Shown here piece by piece: positions 1 through 6,732 of a stretch of DNA of 7,078 nucleotides. The notes beneath the pieces were generated by a model, which did not search any database, was not told the DNA's origin, and saw nothing but the letters and a program-made list of their open reading frames with translations. Origin of the DNA: Flavobacterium psychrophilum (GTDB lineage: Bacteria; Bacteroidota; Bacteroidia; Flavobacteriales; Flavobacteriaceae). The number at the start of each line of letters is the position of its first letter. The stretch's first letter is position 1. The position numbers and the translations under genes are program-made. Location of the stretch: contig CAMCTL010000165.1 of NCBI GenBank assembly GCA_945878515.1, positions 1-7,078 of the forward strand. The letters run 5' to 3'.

Positions 1-336
1 AGTAACATTATGATGATTATTGTAAAAGAACGAACTAAAGAAATTGGTATTCGAAAAGCACTTGGGGCTTCTCCAGTTTCCATTATAACAATGATTTTGC
101 ATGAATCTATATTTATAACTATTGTTTCTGGTTTTATGGGTCTTTTGACTGGTTTGTCGCTGCTTGAATTTTTTGGGCCTCAGGCTGAAAGCGAATATTT
201 TAGGAATCCACAAGTAGATTTTACTGTAGCCATTTCAACATTGATTATTTTAGTAATTGCAGGAGCTTTGGCAGGATTTTTCCCTGCTTATCGCGCTGCA
301 AAAATTAGACCTATTGTAGCACTTAGAGACGAATAA
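1..336 (+). CDS. MacB-type ABC transporter permease, C-terminal end (5' end outside window)
   Basis: This is the end of an inner-membrane permease of the MacB/FtsX type, which in MacAB-TolC systems passes ATPase-driven motion to the periplasmic side. The frame is open from position 1, so the first ATG at 10 is internal: the fragment (111 residues) begins SNIMMIIVKERTKEIGIR, which lies deep inside these proteins. Residues 9-28 carry the KERTKEIGIRKALGASP coupling motif that contacts the nucleotide-binding subunit. Hydrophobic segments at about 36-58 and 75-95 are the last two membrane helices, and the typical AGFFPAYRAA...PIVALR tail ends the protein. The TAA stop lies two bases before the next ATG, so the two permease genes are almost certainly cotranscribed and translationally close. 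The fragment is clearly paralogous to the next protein. The family is secure; the transported substrate cannot be read from the sequence. Confidence 0.93.
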   Translation, partial: SNIMMIIVKERTKEIGIRKALGASPVSIITMILHESIFITIVSGFMGLLTGLSLLEFFGPQAESEYFRNPQVDFTVAISTLIILVIAGALAGFFPAYRAAKIRPIVALRDE

Positions 337-338
337 TT

Positions 339-1604
339 ATGTTTGATAGAGAAAAATGGAATGAAATTTTAGAGGCATTAACTGCCAATACCTTTCGAAC
401 GCTAATGACGGCCTTTGGAGTGTTTTGGGGTATTTTTATTTTGGTGATTTTGTTGGCCGCTTCTAACGGATTGGAAAACGGCGTAAAAAAAGGATTTGAT
501 GGAATTGCAACAAACACAATGTTTATGTGGACACAAGGCGTTTCAAAAGCGTACAAAGGTTTACCTAAAAACAGACAATTCGAATTCAGAAACAATGATG
601 TAGATGCCTTAAAACAAAAATTTCCCGATTTATTATATGTTTCTCCACGCAATCAATTGGGCGATTTTAATGGAGTAAGTAACGTAATTCGAGGAACCAA
701 AACAGGAGCTTATACCATTTATGGGGATTATCCAGAGCTAATCAAACAAGAGCAAATGGAAATCATTAAAGGCCGATTTGTGAATCAACAAGATATTCTT
801 TTCAGACGTAAAGTTGTAATTATTGGTAGTGGTGTTATTGCTGAATTGTACAATAATGCAGAGGAAGTTATAGGAACATACATTAAAATTAATGGCGTAA
901 ATTTTATGGTAGTTGGCGTATATAAAGCCAAAGGCAATGACGGAGGCAATGCTGAATCTGCCCAAAAAAATATTTTCATTCCGTTTACAACATTTCAACA
1001 GGCTTTTAATTTTGGAGATCGAGTAGGCTGGATGGCACTTACCGCCAAAGAAGATGCTTCTATTACGGCGCTAAAACCGGGAATTTTAGCCTTTATGAGA
1101 GAAAGACATACTATTCATCCTGACGATGAAAGAGCGGTAGGTAACTTTGATTTGTTCGAAGAATTTCAAAAAGTGCAACAATTGTTCATGGTGCTAAAAT
1201 TTATTGCCTATTTTGTTGGAACATTAGTTTTGCTTTCAGGTGTAATTGGAATATCCAATATTATGTTGATAGTAGTCAAAGAAAGAACCAAAGAAATTGG
1301 AATTCGTCGAGCATTAGGAGCAACTCCAGGTGCTATTCGATCGCAAATATTATCAGAAGCCATCTTTTTAACCATAATTGCTGGGATGTTCGGAATAGCG
1401 GTTGCAACAGGATTATTGGCAATATTAAATATGGTTTTATCATCAATGCCTACCGACGGAATGATGTTTATCAATCCAAGCGTTGATTTGACAGTAGTTT
1501 TTGTTGCTTTACTTATATTAGTTGGCTCTGGATTATTGGCTGGACTAATTCCCGCACAAACTGCCATAAATGTTAAACCAATAGATGCTTTACGAACAGA
1601 ATAG
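339..1604 (+). CDS. MacB-type ABC transporter permease (second of a tandem pair)
   Basis: This is a complete 421-aa inner-membrane permease without an ATPase domain, the usual size for MacB-type permeases whose ATPase is a separate protein. In order: a short cytoplasmic N-terminus (MFDREKWNEILEAL); membrane helix 1 at about 22-42; a large periplasmic (MacB_PCD-type) domain at about 43-284; helix 2 at about 285-311; the cytoplasmic coupling motif KERTKEIGIRRALGATP at 314-330; helix 3 at about 338-365; helix 4 at about 384-404; and the terminal AGLIPAQTA...PIDALR signature. The start at 339 fits the family N-terminus and follows the previous stop by two bases. With the upstream permease it probably forms a heterodimer, served by an ATP-binding protein not seen here. 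By context the pair feeds the adaptors and TolC-like channel downstream. Lipoprotein-releasing permeases (LolC/E) share the fold, but the adjacent adaptor and TolC genes favour a MacB-like exporter. Confidence 0.93.
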   Translation: MFDREKWNEILEALTANTFRTLMTAFGVFWGIFILVILLAASNGLENGVKKGFDGIATNTMFMWTQGVSKAYKGLPKNRQFEFRNNDVDALKQKFPDLLYVSPRNQLGDFNGVSNVIRGTKTGAYTIYGDYPELIKQEQMEIIKGRFVNQQDILFRRKVVIIGSGVIAELYNNAEEVIGTYIKINGVNFMVVGVYKAKGNDGGNAESAQKNIFIPFTTFQQAFNFGDRVGWMALTAKEDASITALKPGILAFMRERHTIHPDDERAVGNFDLFEEFQKVQQLFMVLKFIAYFVGTLVLLSGVIGISNIMLIVVKERTKEIGIRRALGATPGAIRSQILSEAIFLTIIAGMFGIAVATGLLAILNMVLSSMPTDGMMFINPSVDLTVVFVALLILVGSGLLAGLIPAQTAINVKPIDALRTE

Positions 1605-1646
1605 AAAATCAATCAAAATCAATAATAATCGACTAAAAATAGTAAA

Positions 1647-2762
1647 ATGAAAAAAGGAGTAACCATAACTGTATTAATTTTAATAGCAATAGTTTTTTTC
1701 GGAGCTTTGTATTATTTGTATGCCAAAAACCAAGAATCACCCATCGTTTTTGAAACCGATAAAGTAGAAACCAAAACAATTATTAAAAGCACTCTTGCAA
1801 CAGGGAATATAGTTCCTGATGAAGAAGTATTGATCAAACCTAATATTTCTGGTATAATTGAAGCGGTTTATATCAAGGCTGGCGAATCAGTAAAAGCTGG
1901 CGATATGATTGCTAAGATAAAAGTAGTTGCCAATGTTTCAAATTTGAGCAACACTCAAAATCAAGTTCAAACAGCCAAAATAAACTTGGAAAATCAAGAG
2001 AAATTATACCAAAGGCAAAAAACTTTATTCGATAAAGGTGTTATTTCTGCCAATGATTTTGATGCAGCTCAAGTGGCTTACAAACAGGCCAAGCAAAATT
2101 ATTCAGCTTCGCAACAGGATTATGATATTGCAAAAACAGGCACAACATCTGGACTTGGAAATTATGCCAACACCACTATTCGTTCTACTGTAACCGGAAT
2201 GGTACTTGATGTTCCTGTAAAAGTCGGTAACCAAGTGATTGAAAGTAATAATTTCAACGAGGGAACTACAATAGCCAGTGTTGCCGATATTGGTAAAATG
2301 ATTTTTGTAGGTAAAGTCGATGAATCTGAAGTGGGTAAAATAGAGCTGAATATGCCTATCGAAATTACTGTTGGCGCTATCGAAAACAAAAAATTTGAAG
2401 CTGTTTTAACCTATATTGCTCCGAAAGGTAAAACCGAAAATGGTGCTATTCAATTTGAAATTAAAGCAACTTTAACCAACAGAGACAACACTTTTATCAG
2501 AGCTGGATTGAGTGCAAATGCTTCGATTATTTTAGAAAAAGCTGATAAAGTTCAAGCGTTGAAAGAATCTTTAATTCAATTTGACAAAAAAACACAAAAA
2601 CCTTATGTAGAGATTGAAACTGGAAAACAAAAGTTTCAAAGAAAAGATATTGTTCTAGGAGTTAGCGACGGAATTTATGTACAAGTAAAAAGCGGACTTA
2701 AATCTACCGATAAAATTAAAGTTTGGAATCAAGGTTTGAAAACTGATGAACCAAAACAATAG
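1647..2762 (+). CDS. Periplasmic adaptor subunit (HlyD/MacA-type membrane fusion protein), first copy
   Basis: This 371-aa adaptor links an inner-membrane transporter to a TolC-type channel. A single N-terminal hydrophobic segment (about 4-26) with no lipobox anchors it in the inner membrane. The first half of the lipoyl (biotinyl-like) domain lies at about 62-95 (IKPNISGIIEAVYIKAGESV, then KAGD). An alpha-helical hairpin at about 97-165 includes KTLFDKGVIS at 125-134. The second lipoyl half is at about 176-197 (IRSTVTGMVLDVPVKVGNQV). A beta-barrel domain (about 215-297) and a membrane-proximal domain (about 300-362) follow. The 42-bp gap after the permease contains AAAATCAAT twice (1605-1613 and 1615-1623) and no obvious terminator, so cotranscription with the permeases is likely. 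It is paralogous to the adaptor at 4220-5506 but about 57 residues shorter. MacA-like is the best description; a role with an RND pump is less likely because the neighbours are ABC permeases. Confidence 0.92.
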   Translation: MKKGVTITVLILIAIVFFGALYYLYAKNQESPIVFETDKVETKTIIKSTLATGNIVPDEEVLIKPNISGIIEAVYIKAGESVKAGDMIAKIKVVANVSNLSNTQNQVQTAKINLENQEKLYQRQKTLFDKGVISANDFDAAQVAYKQAKQNYSASQQDYDIAKTGTTSGLGNYANTTIRSTVTGMVLDVPVKVGNQVIESNNFNEGTTIASVADIGKMIFVGKVDESEVGKIELNMPIEITVGAIENKKFEAVLTYIAPKGKTENGAIQFEIKATLTNRDNTFIRAGLSANASIILEKADKVQALKESLIQFDKKTQKPYVEIETGKQKFQRKDIVLGVSDGIYVQVKSGLKSTDKIKVWNQGLKTDEPKQ

Positions 2763-2796
2763 ACTTTTCTCCTAAAACAAATTGAATTTAAAATAA

Positions 2797-2821
2797 TTGT
2801 AAAATTAGTGTAGTATCTTTG
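2797..2821 (+). promoter_or_regulatory. Candidate Bacteroidota-type promoter for the TolC-family gene
   Basis: TATCTTTG at 2814-2821 matches the TAnnTTTG -7 box described for Bacteroides and Flavobacterium. A TTG at 2797-2799 could serve as the -33 element, but the 14-base spacer is shorter than the spacing usually quoted. Transcription would start near 2826-2830, giving a leader of about 15 bases before the ATG at 2843. The box lies in the 80-bp gap between the first adaptor and the channel gene, the second-longest gap in the + strand run. This promoter would let the channel and second adaptor be made independently of the permeases. The -7 box is a perfect match; the -33 element is weak. Confidence 0.5.
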
Positions 2822-2842
2822 CTATGCTTTCATTCAAATAAT

Positions 2843-4213
2843 ATGAAAAAAATTAATTATTTCTCACTCGTTATCATCCTGTTGTTTAGTCTTTCGATTG
2901 AGGCTCAAACAAAAAAATGGACTTTAGAAGAATGTGTAAAATATGCTATCGATAACAATATTTCCATCAAGCAAGTCGAATTAGACACAAAAACTGCCGA
3001 TATCGACAAGAAAGCTGCAAAAGGAAATTTTTTGCCTTCGCTAAATGCTAATGGTTCTCATTCTTGGAATATTGGTTTAAATCAGGATATTACAACTGGT
3101 TTGTTGCGGAATCAAACTACACAATTTACCGCTGCTGGGGCAAATGTGGGAGTTGATATTTATAGAGGTATGCAAAATCAAAACACACTTCGTCGAGCCA
3201 ATCTTTCTATTGTGGCAGCCAAATATCAGTTGACAAAAATGAAAGAAGACATTGCGCTGAATGTTGCCAATGCTTTTTTGCAAGTTTTGTTTAATAAAGA
3301 GAATTTGAAAGTACAAAAAGATCAAAAAGCAAATAACGAAAAACAACTAGCTCGTTCGGAAGAATTGGTAAAAGCCGGTTCTGTGCCAAGAGGCGATTTG
3401 TTAGACATAAAAGCAACATTAGCTGCAAACAATCAAAATGTAGTGGCTGCAGAAAATGCTTTGTTGATTTCAAAATTGAGTTTGGCTCAATTGTTACAAC
3501 TCAAAGAGTTTTATGATTTTGATGTCACAGATGATACTTCGGCTAAAGACGAAAATAAAATCTTGTCCCAAACTCCAAATTCAATTTATGATAAAGCAAA
3601 AGAACTAAGAACTGAACTCAAAATAGCAAAAACCAATTTAGAAATTTCAGAAAAAAATGTCGAGATTGCAAAAGGTGCTTTCCAGCCAACATTACAAGGT
3701 TTTTATAATTTTAATAGTCGTGTTTCGTACGCAGATGTGCCTTTGTTTGATAGTACAGGCAAAATAATCGGTACACAGGCACCACCTTCGTTTTTTAGTC
3801 AGTTTGGTGACAACAAGGGTCAGTCTTTTGGAGCCCAGATATCAATTCCAATTTTTAATGGTTGGTCAGTAAAAAATAATGTAGAACGTTCGAAAGTAAA
3901 TTTAGAAAAATCAAAAATTGCAGTCGAGCAAGAAGAATTAACTTTGCAAAGAAATGTTTTTACAGCTTTTACAGATGCCAAAGGTGGTTTGAACGCTTAT
4001 GAATCTGCCATTACAGCTGTAGAGGCAAGAGAAGAAGCTTTTAAGTACGCCAAAGAAAGATATGCAGTAGGAATGATGAATTCTTTCGATTTCAATCAGT
4101 CACAAACTTTGCTTTCTAATGCACAATCGGAAGTATTGAGAACCAAATACGATTACATTTTTAAAATCAAAATCTTAGAATTCTATTTTGGAATTCCAAT
4201 TATCAAAAACTAA
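2843..4213 (+). CDS. TolC-family outer-membrane efflux channel
   Basis: This 456-aa outer-membrane factor forms the trimeric exit duct of tripartite exporters. A Sec signal peptide spans about residues 1-21 (MKKINYFSLVIILLFSLSIEA, probable cleavage before Q22), and the mature protein opens with the typical WTLEECVKYAIDNNISIKQ. Two OEP repeats are visible. Repeat one (about 27-220) has FLPSLNANGSHSW at 63-75, VDIYRGMQNQNTLRRA at 104-119 and ELVKAGSVPRGDLLDIK at 174-190. Repeat two (about 250-450) has the counterparts FQPTLQGFYNF, IPIFNGWSVKNNVERS and RYAVGMMNSFDFNQSQ. An in-frame TTG at 2819 would add eight residues, but it lies inside the proposed -7 box and would put LCFHSNN ahead of the signal peptide, so ATG 2843 is preferred. 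The stop is six bases before the second adaptor, indicating cotranscription. The family is secure; the substrate is unknown. Confidence 0.94.
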   Translation: MKKINYFSLVIILLFSLSIEAQTKKWTLEECVKYAIDNNISIKQVELDTKTADIDKKAAKGNFLPSLNANGSHSWNIGLNQDITTGLLRNQTTQFTAAGANVGVDIYRGMQNQNTLRRANLSIVAAKYQLTKMKEDIALNVANAFLQVLFNKENLKVQKDQKANNEKQLARSEELVKAGSVPRGDLLDIKATLAANNQNVVAAENALLISKLSLAQLLQLKEFYDFDVTDDTSAKDENKILSQTPNSIYDKAKELRTELKIAKTNLEISEKNVEIAKGAFQPTLQGFYNFNSRVSYADVPLFDSTGKIIGTQAPPSFFSQFGDNKGQSFGAQISIPIFNGWSVKNNVERSKVNLEKSKIAVEQEELTLQRNVFTAFTDAKGGLNAYESAITAVEAREEAFKYAKERYAVGMMNSFDFNQSQTLLSNAQSEVLRTKYDYIFKIKILEFYFGIPIIKN

Positions 4214-4219
4214 ATTATT

Positions 4220-5506
4220 ATGTCTAAAAAAACAATTTATATACTAGTAGGTGTTGCAGTTGCCATAATTGCATTATTAATAATACTTTCGAAATCAGGT
4301 GTTATTGGCAATAAAGACAAAGGAAAATCAGTAGAAATTGCTAATATTAATTCCACAACAATTGTTGAAACCGTTTCGGCAACTGGGAAAATTCAACCAG
4401 AAATTGAAGTGAAAATTTCCTCAGAAGTGTCTGGTGAAATTATTGCTTTGAACGTAATTGAAGGACAAGTGGTGAAGAAAGGCGATTTATTAGTAAAAAT
4501 AAATCCAGATTTATACACTTCGGGCTACAATCGTACTTTGTCTAATTTATCTGGAACTAAAGCAAATTTAAGTCAAGCCGATGCTTCGTTCAAAGAAGCC
4601 CAAGCCAATTACGATAGAAACAAAACCTTGTTCGACAAAGGAATTATTTCCAAGTCGGATTGGGACAAATCTATCGCTACTTTTGAAGTAGCTAAAGCCA
4701 ACAAACAATCGGCTTATTTCAATGTGCAAAGTGCTTCGGCAACCGTAAATGAAGCCAAAGACAATCTAGGTAGAACTACAATTTATGCACCAGCCGATGG
4801 AACAATTTCAGTATTAAATGTAGAATTGGGTGAAAGAGTTTTAGGAACCCAACAAATGGCTGGAACCGAAATTCTTCGTGTGGCCAACCTAAATAATATG
4901 GAAGTAGAAGTCGATGTGAACGAAAATGACATCGTAAAAATAAAAGTGGGCAATGAAGCCAATGTTGAGGTTGACGCTTATTTGAAAAAACAATTCAAAG
5001 GGATTGTAACGAGTATTTCCAATTCGGCTAGTTCTACTTTGACAGCGGATCAAGTCACCAATTTTAAAGTTAAAATTAGAATTCTTAAAGAATCCTATCA
5101 AGATTTATTAGAAGGAAAACCAGCAACATATTCCCCTTTTAGACCTGGAATGACAGCCACCGTTGATATCATTACCAAAACTAGAGCCAATGTTCTGTCT
5201 GTGCCAATTAGTTCAGTAGTCGTAAAATCAGACACAACAGCCGTAAAAGGATTTAAGGTAGAAGATGAAGACGAGAAAAAAGCAGCTCCAAAAAGCGATA
5301 AAAAACTAGAATGTGTTTTTGTAAAAGTAGGAGATAAAGCCAAAATCCGAATCATTAAAACTGGAATCCAAGACGATACGAATATTGAAGTAATCTCTGG
5401 ACTTAAAAAAGGAGATGTTGTTATCACTGGACCATATTCTACGGTTTCAAAAGATTTGAATTCGGGCGATAAGGTAACTACAGATAAAGCGGAAGAGAAA
5501 AAATAG
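4220..5506 (+). CDS. Periplasmic adaptor subunit (HlyD/MacA-type membrane fusion protein), second copy
   Basis: This 428-aa adaptor has an N-terminal membrane anchor at about 5-24 and no lipobox. The first lipoyl half is at about 64-97 (SSEVSGEIIALNVIEGQVVK, then KGDLLVKI). A long alpha-helical hairpin spans about 100-183 and includes YDRNKTLFDKGIISKSDWDK at 131-150. The second lipoyl half is at about 185-206 (TIYAPADGTISVLNVELGERV), followed by a beta-barrel (about 222-318) and a membrane-proximal domain (about 323-420). A strongly charged stretch at about 346-363 (KVEDEDEKKAAPKSDKKL) interrupts the membrane-proximal domain and is absent from the first adaptor; similar linkers occur in some Bacteroidota adaptors. 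The protein also ends in a charged tail (KAEEKK). The start at 4220 is the first ATG after the TolC stop and gives a normal anchor. The gene sits with the channel rather than the permeases, so it may form a mixed adaptor ring with its paralogue or serve a different pump. Confidence 0.92.
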   Translation: MSKKTIYILVGVAVAIIALLIILSKSGVIGNKDKGKSVEIANINSTTIVETVSATGKIQPEIEVKISSEVSGEIIALNVIEGQVVKKGDLLVKINPDLYTSGYNRTLSNLSGTKANLSQADASFKEAQANYDRNKTLFDKGIISKSDWDKSIATFEVAKANKQSAYFNVQSASATVNEAKDNLGRTTIYAPADGTISVLNVELGERVLGTQQMAGTEILRVANLNNMEVEVDVNENDIVKIKVGNEANVEVDAYLKKQFKGIVTSISNSASSTLTADQVTNFKVKIRILKESYQDLLEGKPATYSPFRPGMTATVDIITKTRANVLSVPISSVVVKSDTTAVKGFKVEDEDEKKAAPKSDKKLECVFVKVGDKAKIRIIKTGIQDDTNIEVISGLKKGDVVITGPYSTVSKDLNSGDKVTTDKAEEKK

Positions 5507-5571
5507 TGTTCAGTAATCAGTTTTTAGTGTTCAGTTCTAAGAATCTAAAATCTAAAATCTAAAATCTAAAA
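5507..5571 (+). repeat. Heptamer tandem repeat filling the gap before tsaB
   Basis: From the base after the adaptor stop, the gap divides into nine seven-base units: TGTTCAG, TAATCAG, TTTTTAG, TGTTCAG, TTCTAAG, then AATCTAA four times, then AA and the TTG start of tsaB. In the alternative phase the perfect part is TCTAAAA x4 at 5544-5571. The first five units are degenerate but keep the terminal AG, and TAGTGTTCAGT recurs exactly at 5504-5514 and 5525-5535. Because seven is not a multiple of three, the TAA and TAG triplets fall in every frame, so the tract blocks translation running in from upstream. I recall similar heptad tracts in flavobacterial intergenic regions, but that recollection is unchecked. 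Confidence 0.85.
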
Positions 5572-6249
5572 TTGCCTTACATTCTCAACATCGAAACCGC
5601 TACCAAGAATTGTTCTGTTGCGTTGGCAAAAGACGGAAAAACAGTGCTGTGCAAAGAAATTGCCGAAGAAGGTTATTCCCATGCAGAACGATTGCATGTT
5701 TTTATCGAAGAAATAATCAAAGAGGCTCAAATAACCTTCAAAGATTTATCTGCAATTGCTGTGAGTCAAGGTCCAGGTTCTTACACCGGATTGCGCATTG
5801 GTGTTTCTGCAGCAAAAGGCCTGTGTTTTGCCTTGGATATTCCATTGATCGCGGTTGATACTTTACAAGTTTTAGCGTCGCAAGTCAAGCTTTCCACCGG
5901 ATTAATAATTCCTATGCTAGACGCTAGAAGGATGGAAGTTTACAGCGCTATTTTTACGCCAAACTACGAAAATAAAAGAGCTGTTCAAGCCGAAATCATC
6001 ACCGATAATTCTTTCGAAGATTTACAAGAAACACTTTATTTTGTGGGTGATTGCGCAGAGAAATGCAAATCAGTTTTAACCAAGGACAACTTTGTTTTCT
6101 TGGGCGACATCAAATACCCTTCTGCAGAGGAAATGAGTTTTCTTAGTTTCGAAAAATATAAAAACAACGACTTTGTAGATGTCGCTTATTTTGAACCCTA
6201 TTATTTAAAGGATTTTATGGTAACAATGCCAAAAAACAAGGATAACTAG
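5572..6249 (+). CDS. tsaB: tRNA threonylcarbamoyladenosine biosynthesis protein TsaB
   Basis: TsaB is the cytoplasmic, catalytically inactive paralogue of TsaD. It pairs with TsaD and TsaE to place threonylcarbamoyl on A37 of tRNAs reading ANN codons. The 225-aa product has the usual length and the ASKHA-fold signatures: ILNIETATKNCSVAL at 4-18, EEGYSHAERL at 32-41, SQGPGSYTGLRIGVSAAKGL at 65-84, MLDARRMEVYSA at 115-126, and a C-terminal EPYYLKDF. The start must be TTG at 5572: an in-frame TAA lies four codons upstream (5560-5562), and the next in-frame Met is residue 115. The TTG directly abuts the heptamer array, and no Shine-Dalgarno sequence is visible. No terminator separates it from the adaptor 65 bases upstream, so cotranscription is possible, but a functional link with export is not implied. 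The C-terminal MPKNKDN tail is not part of the conserved core. Confidence 0.95.
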   Translation: MPYILNIETATKNCSVALAKDGKTVLCKEIAEEGYSHAERLHVFIEEIIKEAQITFKDLSAIAVSQGPGSYTGLRIGVSAAKGLCFALDIPLIAVDTLQVLASQVKLSTGLIIPMLDARRMEVYSAIFTPNYENKRAVQAEIITDNSFEDLQETLYFVGDCAEKCKSVLTKDNFVFLGDIKYPSAEEMSFLSFEKYKNNDFVDVAYFEPYYLKDFMVTMPKNKDN

Positions 6250-6323
6250 AACATTTTTCGCCAAATACACAAAGTTTAAAATGAATTAACAGAAGTGAAA
6301 TCTAAATTATTTCGTGGTTTAGT

Positions 6324-6331
6324 TAGCTTTG
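6324..6331 (+). promoter_or_regulatory. Possible -7 promoter box for the HopJ-family gene
   Basis: TAGCTTTG fits the Bacteroidota TAnnTTTG -7 consensus and lies in the 131-bp gap between tsaB and the HopJ-family gene, about 50 bases before the ATG at 6381. No TTG is found at the expected -33 distance, so support rests on one short motif and on the gap being the natural place for a promoter. Confidence 0.3.
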
Positions 6332-6380
6332 AAAACGATATTCTAGCTGAATTAAAAATTATAATAAAATAAATGATCCA

Positions 6381-6728
6381 ATGACAATTCCTTCTTTTTT
6401 AGAAAAATTAAAACAAGCACCAAATACAATTACATTTCCAGAAACCATTGCGGTTATTGAGGAAAATTACGATTTTACACCGACGGCTTTCAATAATGGA
6501 ACACAACACAATGCCGCAGGAGAAAACTCAGGTTCTTGCAAGTTATTTGCTTTTGCCCAATTGCAAAACTTGTCACAAGCCGAAACACTAGCTTGTTTTG
6601 GAGCCTATTATTTTGAAGAAGTATTGGAAAATCCAGAAGGAACAAACCATCAAAACATTCGTAATTTCATAAAATCAGGTTGGGACGGAATTCAATTTGA
6701 AGGAGAAGCTTTGACATTAAAAGCTTAA
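6381..6728 (+). CDS. HopJ type III effector family protein (small cytoplasmic protein of unknown role)
   Basis: This 115-aa protein has the hallmarks of the HopJ family (I recall Pfam PF08888): an N-terminal helical part with ITFPETIAVIEENYDFTPTA at 17-36, FNNGTQHNAAGENSGSCKLF at 37-56, FAFAQLQNLSQAETLACFG at 56-74, YYFEEVLENPEGTNHQNIRN at 76-95 and a terminal WDGIQFEG at 101-108. It has no signal peptide or membrane segment. The family was named after a Pseudomonas syringae protein, but it occurs widely in free-living bacteria and nothing here suggests type III secretion, so the effector label should not be read as a function. The ATG at 6381 matches the usual family N-terminus. A three-codon reading frame (ATG ATC CAA TGA, 6373-6384) overlaps the start with ATGA spacing. 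The gene stands apart from tsaB by 131 bases and faces ade. Confidence 0.88.
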   Translation: MTIPSFLEKLKQAPNTITFPETIAVIEENYDFTPTAFNNGTQHNAAGENSGSCKLFAFAQLQNLSQAETLACFGAYYFEEVLENPEGTNHQNIRNFIKSGWDGIQFEGEALTLKA

Positions 6729-6732
6729 TGTT

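Noticed and set aside
323..1612. Long - strand frames opposite the second permease
   Set aside because: They mirror the coding strand of a clear MacB-type permease and have no domain or start context of their own.
1605..1646. AAAATCAAT direct repeat in the gap before the first adaptor, as a regulatory site
   Set aside because: Only two 9-base copies of A-rich sequence in a 42-bp gap, with no promoter box or dyad; most likely compositional.
2763..2813. Terminator after the first adaptor
   Set aside because: The stretch is A/T-rich but I find no stable stem followed by a T-tract.
2819..2842. Upstream TTG start giving the TolC-family protein eight more residues
   Set aside because: The TTG lies within the TATCTTTG promoter-like box, and the extra residues would precede a normal signal peptide that starts MKKINYF at 2843.
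5098..5427. 109-codon - strand frame opposite the second adaptor
   Set aside because: Ser/Thr/Phe-rich antisense translation of an AT-rich coding region; the + strand adaptor explains the sequence.
5507..5571. CRISPR array
   Set aside because: The units are seven bases long, contiguous and without spacers, so this is a simple tandem repeat.
5610..5858. 82-codon + strand frame inside tsaB
   Set aside because: It overlaps the conserved TsaB core in another frame and its translation is Cys/Arg-rich with no recognisable motif.
6250..6380. Structured RNA or riboswitch before the HopJ-family gene
   Set aside because: No conserved riboswitch motif or strong stem is visible in these AT-rich 131 bases.
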